DNA from: Archilochus colubris
Lineage: Eukaryota > Chordata > Aves > Apodiformes > Trochilidae
DNA: 64,000 bases
Reading direction: 5' to 3'
NCBI GenBank assembly: GCA_023079485.1
Contig: CM041083.1
Coordinates: 175,515,480 to 175,579,479, forward strand
A program made the position numbers and the translations under genes. The notes below the pieces were generated by a model. The model ran no database searches. It was given only the letters and a program-made list of their open reading frames with translations, and had not been told where the DNA came from. Each line of letters starts with the position of its first letter. Position 1 is the first letter of the stretch. Of this stretch, positions 45,513 through 56,935 are shown piece by piece.

Positions 45513-46755
45513 AAGATTTCCAAGATAGAATCCACAGAATTATGAATTAACAACACGGTCTTTTAGAAGAAGAGAAAATGTTTTGTTTTTTTTTTAAATG
45601 AGAGCATTAGAAAACGACGTTTTGATAACATAATGTAAACTGAACCATGAATCCACAAAAAGATGTGGAGCTGCAGATACTCACTGCTAGCACGGTGCTC
45701 ACTAGGAGGAGTAGTCCATTGAAGGTGCTTTAACTGCTCTTGATAGTAAGCGCTATCCAGGCTGGGATTCCAGAAATGCTGAAGGCCATCAATTTCTGTA
45801 GAACCAGGACTCCTTCTCATGCTGGCTAGTATGTGCTTGCAGGTTTGGATTCAAAAAGAGCAGGGAATAATACAGAGTGTATTTTTTTATTATTATTATT
45901 TCCACTAAATAAGAAGTATAGATGAAATTAGACCATTAAAAAAAATCATTTCAGGTGACTTCTAGAGGAATCTAAGAAAATATGAGATGTTAACATAGCA
46001 CTTTTGGTTCAGTATAATTGTATGCTTTCTGTAAGTCAAAGTTCATCATACGTTTAATGTCATGGTGACACCAGTAATGTTACATTTCCTAAACAAAGAA
46101 ATATGCCTTATGCTGAATGTTTCCTTTTTTTGTTGTTGTTTTACATTGCATATCCAAGTGTCTTCTAGAAATATGGCTAATGGAATTTCTAAAATGTAAA
46201 AAAGCAAATAATATGAGCTTCTTGAAATGTATTTGAGATTATGTTGACTTTTTGTAACAGAAGTCATTCCCACTAAAGGAATCCTATGCCAATACATATA
46301 CTGAGACTCTTAAATTTTTCCCAATTTTCCCTCAATGTGATTATGAAAGTGAATTATAAAAGGGATAAATAAAATGCATGTAAACAGTTAACTCAGCATG
46401 GAGAAAGGTTTTACAAAAATGAGACTAGGTCTGAAAGCTTTTCTATCAGAAAATGCTTTGCTAGTGGTTGGCACTAATGTGGAGTTGTCTGTAAATTATG
46501 TCAATTTTATAACTGGTTTTATACTCATAGAAGTTGTTTGCCTTTATTAAGAAAAGTTGGAAAACAATTACTCATGAAGTAGAAAACACTTGTTCAAGGT
46601 GCCTTAATTCTGCAGACCAAAGTTTCAGATGAGTTATCTAATGTGCTTTTATATTTCTGTTTTGAAATCAGTACTCAATAAAGAATCTGGCTGAACTGTG
46701 CTTGCTTTCATTTGTAATTATTTTTTTTCAATAATAAAGCAAATTCTAGGTATTC
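45513..46755 (+). other. POSTN: POSTN 3'UTR
   Basis: AT-rich sequence of about 1.2 kb after the stop codon, without recognisable repeats. It ends in the polyadenylation signals listed separately. The 3' limit is inferred from those signals. Confidence 0.75.
46677..46738 (+). terminator. POSTN: POSTN polyadenylation signals
   Basis: AATAAA occurs at 46677-46682 and at 46733-46738. A T/G-rich stretch (tgtgcttgctttcatttgt, about 46698-46716) follows the first and favours cleavage near 46700. A third AATAAA at 46368-46373 could give a shorter 3'UTR. Confidence 0.7.
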
Positions 46756-47299
46756 TGAATCTTTCAGTGGAGCTTTTTAGTTCAAAAATATCCTTTCATA
46801 AGAACAGATTGATGCTTCTGTTTCTCACTTAACACATCCTAGTGCACTTGAACTGCATCACTCTCCTCACTCTCCTTAAACACAGTGGAAAACCTTCCCT
46901 AATTCCATAATCCGATACCCCGAGTGCTTCACCAGGACCCTCTGACTGTCATTAAACCATTAACTTGAACCTTCTTCTCTACTCTACCACTGTGAGTCAA
47001 CTAAAATTTTAAAAGACCCTAATAGTGTTAGGAAAGAAGTGTGTCTGTGCTCTCCTCTCCCCCCAAAATGTTCATGAGGAAGAAAATTAAATGGAACTGA
47101 CAGATAAAATATGCACAAGAACTGGGGAGAAAGCAAAAGGAAGCAAGAAAATGGCTAAAAACCTACCTTATGGTGGAATATTTTAAACTTTTCAAGTAGG
47201 AATAAATCTGTAACATACTATATTTTGTATATATTCTGATTTGATAACATTTTTAAGCCTCTGATAGTCACTAAAGTACTTTTCTGTATGTCACCCTTC
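46756..47299. other. Downstream of POSTN, nothing recognised
   Basis: Short unique stretch between the POSTN polyadenylation signals and the first downstream CR1 region. Confidence 0.6.
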
Positions 47300-47900
47300 A
47301 TTACTGTCCTTCAGGTGAATACAACAATATATAAAGGGCACTCCTCCATAAAGTCTTGCTTCCCTGATAAACTCCATCCCTTTGAGATTTTCCTTGGCCA
47401 CAGAAGGCGTCTGCCCTGCTGCACTGCACACTGATGAGTTTTCCTAATGCAGGTTGTTGGGCTACTATTCTGTGAGGGCACATTGCTGATCCATGGTCAA
47501 TTTGCTGCCCAGCAGGATTCAATGTCCTCCTCTGCAGAGCTGAATTCCAGCCCACAGCCTGTACTGGTTCCTGGGATTATTCCTCCCCGGGGGGAGGACT
47601 CAGCTTGTGCCTTTGTTGAACTTCATGGGATATCTGTCAGACAGTATCTTCAGCCTGCATTTTGAATGGCAGAACAGCCATCTGGTGTATTAACCACTCC
47701 TCATTTTGTAGGCTCTGCATACTTGCTGCAGATACACTCTGTCCCACTGCCCAAGTCAGTAATGTAGATGTTAAATAATATTAGGCCCAGGACTGACCCC
47801 TGGGATATGCCACTATGAAATGGAAGATGCTGCTGGTAATGGTGTGCCAAAAGCTTAAGCTGTGAGGAGTGCTGTTTACTCCCTGACTGCTTTCTAACCA
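47300..47900 (-). mobile_element. Degenerate CR1 region
   Basis: On the - strand, 47445-47600 reads as the CR1 ORF2 segment before the terminal block (acaggctgtgggctggaatt, cagcaaattgaccatggatc, agcaatgtgccctcacag). Sequence around 47780-47810 (caggactgacccctgggata) recalls another CR1 internal segment. The ends and the continuity of the whole stretch are uncertain. Confidence 0.65.
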
Positions 47901-48694
47901 GTCATTTTATTATAACTTTTGCTAATACATTTAATCATGTCTGAATTGAATCTCATGTATTTATCCCCCTAATTGGTAGTCTGTTTATTTATTTGTTTAT
48001 TTTTCTCAGCAAAATATTTAGCATTTTTTTCCTACAACAGGTTTTCCCAAAATGGAATATGTGGCCTGAATCAGGACCACACTGAAGCCCTATGATAGGA
48101 ATGTGATGCTAAACCAAATTAAAACAACACTTTTTCTAACTGAGAAAAAAATTCAATCCATATACTGCTGGCAAGAGAAGGGAACATTTTCAGGGCCATA
48201 GACAGGAGTGATTTGGCATATAACTTGAAGAATTTTACCTGAGGCTCTTCAGGCTGTTGACTTAACTGCAAATAAGATCTAAGAAACTTCTTAAGGCTGT
48301 CAGATTTCCTGCTATCTTTCAGAGCTCAGGTGCCTGTCTGTGACTGTCAGTCTGTCACCATGACCCGTAGCAAATCCAAACCTCTCAGTTCTCAATGGAA
48401 AGTACAGATCCATCTGTCTACAGACACTTAGATCTGTTTTCCTGAAGGACTTAGCAGGACTTGTTTCTGTCTTTTATGAAGACTTTGATTACAAAGTTCC
48501 CCTACAGCAGTGGAAGATATAGATGGAGCGATGAGTGAGATGGCTGAAACCCCACCTTGTTCCATCTCTAGAAAAAAGCAGCTATGATTGGGAAAGATCT
48601 TTCATTCCACGGAGAACAGAAGGTTTACTCCTTTCTATACCCCAGCTCTTCAGAGATAGTACATTAAAGGATGTATCCTGGTTTAAGCCAGGAG

Positions 48695-49440
48695 AGAGGT
48701 AATTCCTTTCTGTGGAGAAGGACTGGGATATGTCAGTTTATGGGGATCTCAACATGACCCAAAGATTTGCACTTGCAGCCCACAAAGCCAGCCATATGGT
48801 GGGCTGCATCAAAAGAAGTGTGGCCAGCAGGTCAAAGGAAATGCTTCCCCTCTACTCCACTCTTGTGAGACCTGATCTGGAGTACTGTGTCCAGTTCTGG
48901 ATCTCCCAACACAGGAAGGGCATGGAACTGTTGGAGAAAGTCCAGAGGAGGGCCATGGAGATCTTCAGAGATCTGGAGCACCTCTCCTATGAAGACATTC
49001 TGAGAGGGTTGGGATTTTTCAGCCTGGAGAAGAGAAAGCTCTGGGGAGACCTTCTAGTAGTCTTACAGTACCTGAAAGGGGGCCCACAGGAAAGATGAAG
49101 AGAGACTTTTCTCAATGGCATGTAGTGATAGGAAAAGGAATAATGTGTTTAAGCTGAAGGTAGATTTAGGTTGGACATTTGGAAGATATTCTTCAGTGTC
49201 AGGGTGGTGAGACAATGGAACAGGCTGCCCAGGGAGGTTGTGGATGCCTCTTTCCTGGAAGAGTTCAAGGCAAGAGTGAATGGAGCTTTGTGTAATGTGG
49301 TCTAATGGAAAGCATTGGGACTAGATGATCTTTAAGGACCCTTCCAACCAAAGCCATTCTGTGATTCTAGATGAGTTTTAAAGACCCCTTCCAACCCTAA
49401 CTATTCTTTTATACCCTAATTATTCTTTTATTCTGTAAGT
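48695..49440 (+). mobile_element. CR1 LINE copy, 5'-truncated, with a second tail segment
   Basis: Sense CR1 with an open stretch of 128 codons (48712-49098) giving [19 protein letters not shown] and [19 protein letters not shown], then the 3' end ctagatgatctttaaggacc. After the first tail unit (ccattctgtgattctaga, about 49355-49370) a second CR1-like end follows (gagttttaaagaccccttcc) with a degenerate tattcttttat tail. This points to a duplicated or nested 3' end. Confidence 0.92.
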
Positions 49441-49635
49441 CTGAAGAAGCCCCAGCAGCATTTACAAGATGGTGGATCTTCATGTGTGCCCCATTCATGC
49501 CCTAACTCCACTGGGACAATATCTTGGTCTATAGTCTCTTACATCTTCAGTCCTCTAAAGGACACTGAAAACATGAGCCAGAAAAAAGTCGTGTCAAAAC
49601 CAAAAAGAAGTGAGACTAGAACAAAATAAGTCTAC

Positions 49636-49659
49636 AAAAAAAAAAAAAAAAAAAAAAAA
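49636..49659 (+). repeat. A24 homopolymer
   Basis: Uninterrupted run of 24 A, with agtcta on both sides (49629-49634 and 49659-49664). Confidence 0.95.
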
Positions 49660-50063
49660 GTCTATTTATTGTTTCTCCATCTCTGCAGATCAGAGACATT
49701 ACAGATGGAAAAGTCTTATTAGATCATGTTATCGATCTCCTTGCCAAGGCTGGATTGCTCCCCACTGTTACAGTCCATAATGCTTTGCCCAGGCAAGTGG
49801 TATCTTCCCACAACCATTCTCTCACACACACTCTAGAGCCACTTTCCCACATTTTTCTCCTCTTTTGGGCTTAGCTCCCATCAGACTAGGCAGACATATT
49901 CCATCGAGTACTTCTTCAGCAGTAAAGACAGCTGGTTTAGACATAACAAGGAGGAACATCCCTGTTAATGTGATGAACTTGCTCATACTTTCTGAAACAT
50001 CTAGAGTTGGACAGACTATTGACTTTGATTTAGTCTTTGGATGGATTCATACATGTGGCACTT

Positions 50064-50098
50064 TATTTTTTTATTTTTTTATTTTTTTTTTTTTTTTT
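50064..50098 (+). repeat. T-rich tract
   Basis: TTTTTTTA-type units ending in a run of about 18 T, just upstream of a CR1 remnant. Confidence 0.9.
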
Positions 50099-50138
50099 GC
50101 CTTCTTAGTCATGCTACAATAGTTCGAGTTTGTGTGAT

Positions 50139-50260
50139 TCATGAAATCACACAATCACAGAAGTTTGAAGAGGTTATCTGGTCCAAAAACCCTGCTCCAG
50201 CAGGACCAGCTAGAGTACTAAAAAAACCTGAAAGACACAGCTGAATTTGTGAAAAATTCC
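50139..50260 (-). mobile_element. CR1 3' fragment
   Basis: Reverse complement: gaaatcacacaatcacagaa, gaggttatctggtccaaaaa, then ctccagcaggaccagctaga. About 120 bp, old. Confidence 0.8.
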
Positions 50261-50965
50261 TTATGAGCTGGAAATGCACCTATGTGTTTCTTTTCTGTCC
50301 TTAAAGCAAATGTATTTTTCAAACAGTGTAATAAAAACTATTTCACTGGATCATTGTCACTCCTTGTGAATGGAGTTAAAATTATGTTAGTAAAAGTTTC
50401 AGCATAAGATCGCAATAAAATTCACCATTTTTTTCAGCTTCATCAACAACAACATTTCTGGTCTGAAAGTCTTCATCCCCTGGCAGTCAGGACATCAGGG
50501 CTAGCCCCAGGAGTCAGGCAGTAGAAAACTATTTCAAAGTCATTTGGCTCTTGGCATCTAGACCTTATTATTCAAAGTTCAGAAAGCTCCTGGGTTTCTG
50601 GTCTCACAGCCAGAATTTCCTGTGAGTAGGAGTAAAGCTGATTGCAATAACAAAAGAAAATTAGGATGTATTAGCTCATCTTACAGACACAATAAGTGGT
50701 ATGGGTAAAGTATGTGCACCCTCACTTTGAATCATTAGATTGTGTCTGCCTCATCTGTCTACTCAGACTGTGTATACAGTCACAATGAATTTATCATGTG
50801 GATAGTTTTGCACATTTTGTAACTGTGTATTCAACTGCAGATGTTAAAATTTGCAGCCCAGCTCTGTAGTAGCATTCAAATGAGCATAGGACAGGAACCA
50901 AGCACTCTGAAGTGCAAAGTAAAAAAGCCAACCAACCAAACAAACAAAAAATTTTAAATAAGAAC

Positions 50966-51466
50966 ACCTCGAGTACTGTGTCCAGTTCTGGGCCCCTCAG
51001 TTTAGGAAGGATATCGAGGTCCTGGAGCAGGTCCAAAGGAGGGCAACCAGGCTGGTGAAGGAACTCGAGCACAGACCCTATGAGGAGAGGCTGTTCAGCC
51101 TGGAGAAGAGGCGGCTCAGAGGAGACCTCATCACTCTCTACAACTCCCTGAAAGGAGGGTGTAGCCAGGTGGGGGTTGGTCTCTTCTCCCAGGCAACTCT
51201 CAGCAAGACAAGAGGACACGGTCTTAAGTTGTGCCAGGGGAAGTTTAGGTTAGATATTAGAAAGAATTTCTCTATGGATAGAGTGATCAAGCATTGAAAT
51301 GGGCTGCCCAGTGAAGTAGTGGATTCTCCGTCCCTAGAGATATTTAAAAAGAGACTGGATGTGGCACTTAGTGCCATGGTCTAGCAACCGCAACGGTGGT
51401 TCAAGGGTTGGACTCGATGATATCTGAGGTCCCTTCCAACCCATCCAATTCTATGATTCTATGATT
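50966..51466 (+). mobile_element. Young CR1 LINE copy, 5'-truncated
   Basis: Sense CR1 from cacctcgagtactgtgtcca to a two-unit ATTCTATG tail at 51450-51466. The frame encodes [20 protein letters not shown] and [14 protein letters not shown] with few defects. Very close to the copy at 11881-12512 read on its own strand. It is preceded by an A-rich stretch (50917-50960). Confidence 0.95.
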
Positions 51467-52159
51467 ACTTGTGGCTTAGAAATGCTGAGGAGTCCAACCA
51501 AGCAATAAATCCTGGACTGTGCTCCTTCTGTTCAAACACAGTTTGTTGGTAGACTCTGTTTTAGCCATTGAAATGCACTAGCCTGTCAGAAGATCCTAGA
51601 CCCAGTGCTAGGCAGCTCTTTTGGATCTTTTGTTTTCTCCCTATCCAAGATTCAAGGTCAACAGAAAGGATCATGAAAGGGTTTAGTGACATTTATGACT
51701 CACCTTCTAGTACTGCCATCTAATCCAAAATAGTTACAATCTAACTTTGTGGTACCTGTGTGAATAGTATTAAAAATATATTTGCCATGGAAAATTACCA
51801 TGTAAGGAGTAACAAATGTTAAAAGATACAAAACAGGCTTATTGTATCTCTTCTATTCCTGGATGCTTTTTTATTCATTCATGGGTGATTAGGTGTTACC
51901 AGAAGTTGACCTGGCTCTTCTCTGCCTCTGGGCTAACACATCCCCTTAGGAAAACCAGAGTGTAGGGAGGAATATCATGTAAGCTTACCCATCATGGGGG
52001 TGATGGTATCACACAAGCAAGATCAGCACCTTAGAGATACTTTCAGGTTTCTGAATAACTTCATAATCAGGCTAAATAACCTCCTCCCAAATACAAAGTA
52101 GAAATTTCCCTGTGTTAAGTTCTCTGCACTATTTAATATAGTAAATCTTTACTTCTGTA

Positions 52160-52216
52160 TTTTAATTATTTATTACTTATTATTTAATTATTTATTATTT
52201 ATTATTTATTTATTGC
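52160..52216 (+). repeat. TTATT low-complexity tract
   Basis: Repeated ATTTATTATT units with no other base for about 50 bp. Confidence 0.85.
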
Positions 52217-53025
52217 CTTCTTTGATACCATTATTGCTTTCACATTATTTTTTGTCTCTTTGAAAAACCAACAGGAAAGAAGAGGTTTTCTGGGGGGGGC
52301 AATCACTAGCGCTGCAATTAACATACAAGTGTTCTGGTTCATCTGGGCTTAAGTGGAAACTCATGAACTAAGCCACACAGTATTAGAAGGATAGGTCACT
52401 TCATAAACTTAATTTGGGAGACAAAAAACATATGTCTGGGACAAAGATTTTGCCAGCTGTTTGGTAAGAGATAGCTGTGGATATTATCTAGGAGGAGACA
52501 TCCTACCCCTGTAGACACTGGTGGAAGTTTTGCCATTAATTTTAGCGGAAGTAGGATTACATCATAATCTTACTCCTTTCTATTTGTACTGTCTCTCATA
52601 TTTTTATATATTATATTACCTAAAGAGGAGGAAAGCCTCATTAGCTGTGACTGAATCTGAATAAATATTTTAAACACATGGTGTCAGTGGGTTGGTAAAT
52701 TAGATCCTCTTTTTCCCAGAGCTTGGTAACTACAGCAAAGGGAGCTGTGGGTGGGAAGTCCTGAAGGATGGGTGGTTTGGATCTAGAACACTCTCCTCTT
52801 GGACTTAAAAACAGAGGTAACTAATTCTGCCGTGTGTTCTACAGTAAATAGGCTCTTGGTCTTTACAGGATCAACAAAAAAGAAATGTCTGCAGTTATGA
52901 TTATAACATACACAAAGCTTCAGAAGTGACTGGCCTTCAAATATCAGTGTGGAAAGTAGACCATTGGGTTATGGTCTAAGATGTGGCTAAACAAAACAAT
53001 TTGATGCATAATACTCAGGTTCTTT

Positions 53026-53051
53026 TGTTTGTTTGTTTGTTTGTTTGTTTC
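53026..53051 (+). repeat. (GTTT)n microsatellite
   Basis: About six GTTT units in a row. Confidence 0.95.
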
Positions 53052-55110
53052 CAAGGAATGACTTACAGAAAGAGCAGTGTAACTGGGGAATCTGTTTTAC
53101 TAACAATTCTTCTAATGAAAAAAGAGTCTCTGTTTTGAGTAGTGGAATTTCAGAGCTCCCTGAATTAGGCCCATCTAATTTACTCTTAATTGTTTTTTTC
53201 CTTTTTCCTCTTAAGTCAATCATTCTTTATATCACATCAGATACCTGTAGCAGCTTGGTTTCTAGATTTTAAAAAATAGTTCTAAGAGTTTAAAGTGAAC
53301 ATATCAGATTATTGTCAGGTAACAGATAAGTAAGTGTAAAAACTTATGAATACTGAATACAACTTTGTTATGGGAATGTTTATGGTGGGAGTTATGTAGG
53401 CTGAATGAATGGTGTTACTGGGGGTAGGGGGAGAACAATACTTAAGGATAAGGCATCCTAAAGCAAAAAAACAAGGATCATTATAGGACAACTGGAAAGA
53501 CAATGGTAAGCAGATTATGGACTGATTATTTTATTGCTTTTTATGTGTATGCAATCAAAAACTTATCTCAGCAGCTCTGATTTTGCTTGCATAGACATAT
53601 TAGTCTATTACCAAAGATTCCTTGGAACTCCTGAAAAAAAATTGGTTACCACCAGCTGATAGCTCATTCTGGGTCCTCAGTCTATTGGCTCAAGTGAGCT
53701 GGACTACAAGGTGTGCTCTCTCCATCCTATGTGCAGGCATCCAGGGATGCTTTCAATCCTCCGACTTTCTCACTGATTTGATAGCAGGCATGATGACATC
53801 CAGCACCTGCCCTCAGTTTTGTGAAGCATTGTTCTGCTGAGTTGCAACACAGGTTTTGACATTGTGGACTGAAAGGCAAGACAAAAAGAATGCAAGGTTG
53901 AGACGAAGTGTGGACTCACACTTTGTATGGATGTGCCAATCCACTGCAAAGAGAGCTGTCCCTGCATAGCAGAGGTACAAACACTGTCCTCACACATCAT
54001 GGCATCCTTGAAGCACACTCATTAATTGTCTATACCTACTGGATATCAGCATAGTCAGAGAGCCCACAGGTTGAGATAACTCAGGTGCTCAGTCTTGTTG
54101 AAACAGCAACAAAAGGCTGTTCAGGCAATCACACAAGACTATACAAAACTTCCTTTGGAGACCTACCTAGTGAAATATTAGTATCTACTACAGCTTTCAG
54201 CACAAAAGACATTTGTCCGGCTATTTTTTAACACTTTTCTCTTACACTAGACCTTCCATCTGCTTTTAAAATTAAGCAATGCTTTGATTTGGAGAACATC
54301 ATACGTATACCTGAACGGTGGAACCTGGGAGAGCTTTCTGATTCCAGACCTGAGGGAATGTTTGTGTTTATGTTGCTGAAATGGGAACTAAATCAGAATA
54401 TAGACCATCAGCTCATAAGCCCAGGTTTTCCATCAGAAGAAGACCCACATACGCTTGCACAAGAACAGTGATGTGCTTCACCAGGTAAGCTGGTGTGGAC
54501 AAGCAGGGAACCAGGACTCTGAGAAAAACAGTCAAAACCCATCTCTGCCCACAAACACGGGGATAGAAGGGTGTCAGGGGTGAAACTCAGCTGCGAGCAT
54601 TAGGTGACCAGGGCTTGATCTAAGGAACATCATGTGCAGGGATAGTTCCAACATACTAACAGAAAAATCTGGGATAACATTTTGCCCTAGGGTTTTTATT
54701 TGCCAAGATAGATTTTTAACACCGCAGCAAAAGAGAATGAGGCAGGAACCATGACCCTGATCCCATCCCTCATGAAAGGTTATATTTTGTGACAGATATC
54801 CCCATTGCTAAAGTTGTATCTCCTTCCTCAATCTTAATTTGGGAAAGTTTTCTTTCCTCTACTCCAGTCCATACCCATAGATTGCTCATATCATCATATG
54901 TGTGTTGGTTGCTAGGTTAGACTCAGTGCATCAGTCCGTCACAGTTGAAAATTCACCTCATGTGGAGCTGGCTGAAATGACAGTTTTGAGTGATTTGCAG
55001 GCCTGCATGAGCATTTTCATGTACACTTTCTCTCACACTTTCTGACTGCTTCCACAAGCAGTGAAAGTGCAGCTACCACTGTGATCACTACATGTGTATT
55101 CTGCTTGCAG

Positions 55111-55126
55111 CCCGCCCCCCCCCCCC
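55111..55126 (+). repeat. C-rich tract with C12
   Basis: CCCG followed by 12 C. It stands out in an AT-rich region. Confidence 0.95.
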
Positions 55127-55555
55127 ATGCTGGACTGCAAGGAAGTAGAGTTTTGGTAGTAAGACTTTCTGCTGTGCATAAACATGTAGTGAATTCAATC
55201 TCCTTTTCAGTGAGTAACAAAAACACATGAGTTATCCAGGGTATATTTCATGTTTCTAAACTGGGAATTTGCCTTGTCATTCTTGGCCTGAGTGTTCTTC
55301 ACCCAAAAAAGGAAAAGACATTGTAATGAACCTAAGCCTGATGCACAGAGTGCACAGTCTTTATCTTCAATAAAGTCTTTTATGGTATCCACTGTCAGAA
55401 TTAATTTTTACTATTTAGATTTCATTACCAAAGCATTTATGCACTTTCAGTTTTTAACCAGCTGCAAAAATCTAAACATGGTTGAGTGTTTAGAATTTGA
55501 AATTGTATGAGAAAAGGTAGTCAGCAAATCCTATATGCATAATAATAATAATAAA

Positions 55556-56935
55556 GCACTTCATGCTAAATTTCACGAGCTCTTTGTGAGCTGTGGGAAC
55601 AAGGCAAACTACCACCAGATCTCCATCATCACCCTGTACAAGAAGAAAGCAGAAAAGTCAAACTGCTCCAACTACCAAGGTATAACTCTGCTCTCCATTG
55701 CTGGAAAAATCCTTGCAAGAATACTTTTGAACAGATTAGTCTCTGCTATAGCAGAGGAACTTCTACCTGAAAGCCAGTGTGGTTTCAGAGCCAATAGGAG
55801 TACCACAGACATGGTATTTGTTCTCAGGCAACTGCAAGGGAAGTGTAAGGATCAGAACACAGGACTCCTTTTGACTTTCATTGACCTCACTAAAGCTTTT
55901 GACACTGTGAGCAGAAAAGGCCTGTGGCAGATTTTGGAACGATTGGGATGCCCTCCCAAGTTCCTCAAAATGATCATCCTGTTGTATGAGGATCAGCAGG
56001 GCCAAGTCAGATACGGTGATGCTGGAAGCCAACTTGAAGAAGACAGAAGTTCTTTACCAGCCTTCACCACCAGAAGACTTTCATCATCCCCACATCACCA
56101 CAGGCAAATCAGAGCTTAAGTCAGTCCAGCAGTTCATCCATCTGGGATGCATTATTTCCTCGGATGCCAAGATTGGCAAAGAGACAGACAACAGATTAGC
56201 AAAGGTATACAGAGCATTCAGAAAGCTTCATAAGAGTCTGGAGCAATAAACACCTGAAGAAAAGTACAAAGCTTAGTGTCTAAAGAGCCATTGTACTGTC
56301 TACTCTTTTATATGAGTCTGAATCATGGGTCATCTACTGCCACCACCTGGGACTCCTTGAATGCTTCCATCAGTGCTCCCTCTGTACAATCCTAAACATC
56401 CTCTGGACTGACTGTGTGGCCAATGTTCCTATCCTTGAACAGGCAGGAGTCACCAGTATTGAGGCCGTGATACTGAGGAGGCAGCTGTGCTGGGCAGGGC
56501 ACATCTCCAGGATGGAGGATCACCACCTCCCTAAGATTGTGCTCTACAGTGAACTTGCCACATGCTGCTGCAACAGAGGAGCCCCATAGAGGAGATACAA
56601 GGACTCCCTGAAGGAATCCCTTGGCTGTGGCCATATTGACTGCCATCAGTGCTCCACTCTGGCCTCCAGTCAGGAGACATGGAGACACCATCCATAAAGC
56701 TGCTGCCTCCTTTGGGAACACCCATAGAATCAGTCTCAAGGAGAAAAGACAACGCAGAAAGAACCGTGCCTTGCCAGTACTATCAAAGGACACTTTCTGC
56801 TGTGCCTTTTGCAACCAGACTTGCCTATCCTGCATTTGCCTTTTCAGCCATCAGTGCACTTGCAGCAAGCATGGGGAGAGCCCTTCTTAAGTCTTTGTTC
56901 ACAAAGCCAAGCCACGAGATCATCAGTGTAATAAT
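55556..56935 (+). mobile_element. Non-CR1 LINE remnant with reverse transcriptase and C-terminal Cys/His segment
   Basis: An open frame (55535-56119) encodes the first half of a non-LTR reverse transcriptase: TLLSIAGKILARILLNRL, LPESQCGFRANRST, then FIDLTKAFDTVSRKGLW and LERLGCPPKFLKMIILLYED. At about 56020 the sequence jumps to a later part of the protein in another frame (LKKTEVLYQPSPPEDFHHPH at 56047 onward), so the polymerase core with its catalytic Asp-Asp motif is missing. The rest, in broken frames, includes LGCIISSDAKIGKETDNRLA, CWAGHISRMEDHHLPKIVLY-like residues and a terminal FCCAFCNQTCLSC then CLFSHQCTC zinc-finger-like segment near 56800-56870. This differs from CR1 ORF2, which lacks such a finger. 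The clade (RTE-like or other) is not settled. It is truncated at the 5' end: no endonuclease is visible. Confidence 0.88.

Larger units (their letters stand above)
51467..55555. other. Intergenic, no gene recognised
   Basis: AT-rich unique sequence with simple repeats (TTATT, GTTT, C12). The open frames are short and lack recognisable domains. Confidence 0.6.
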
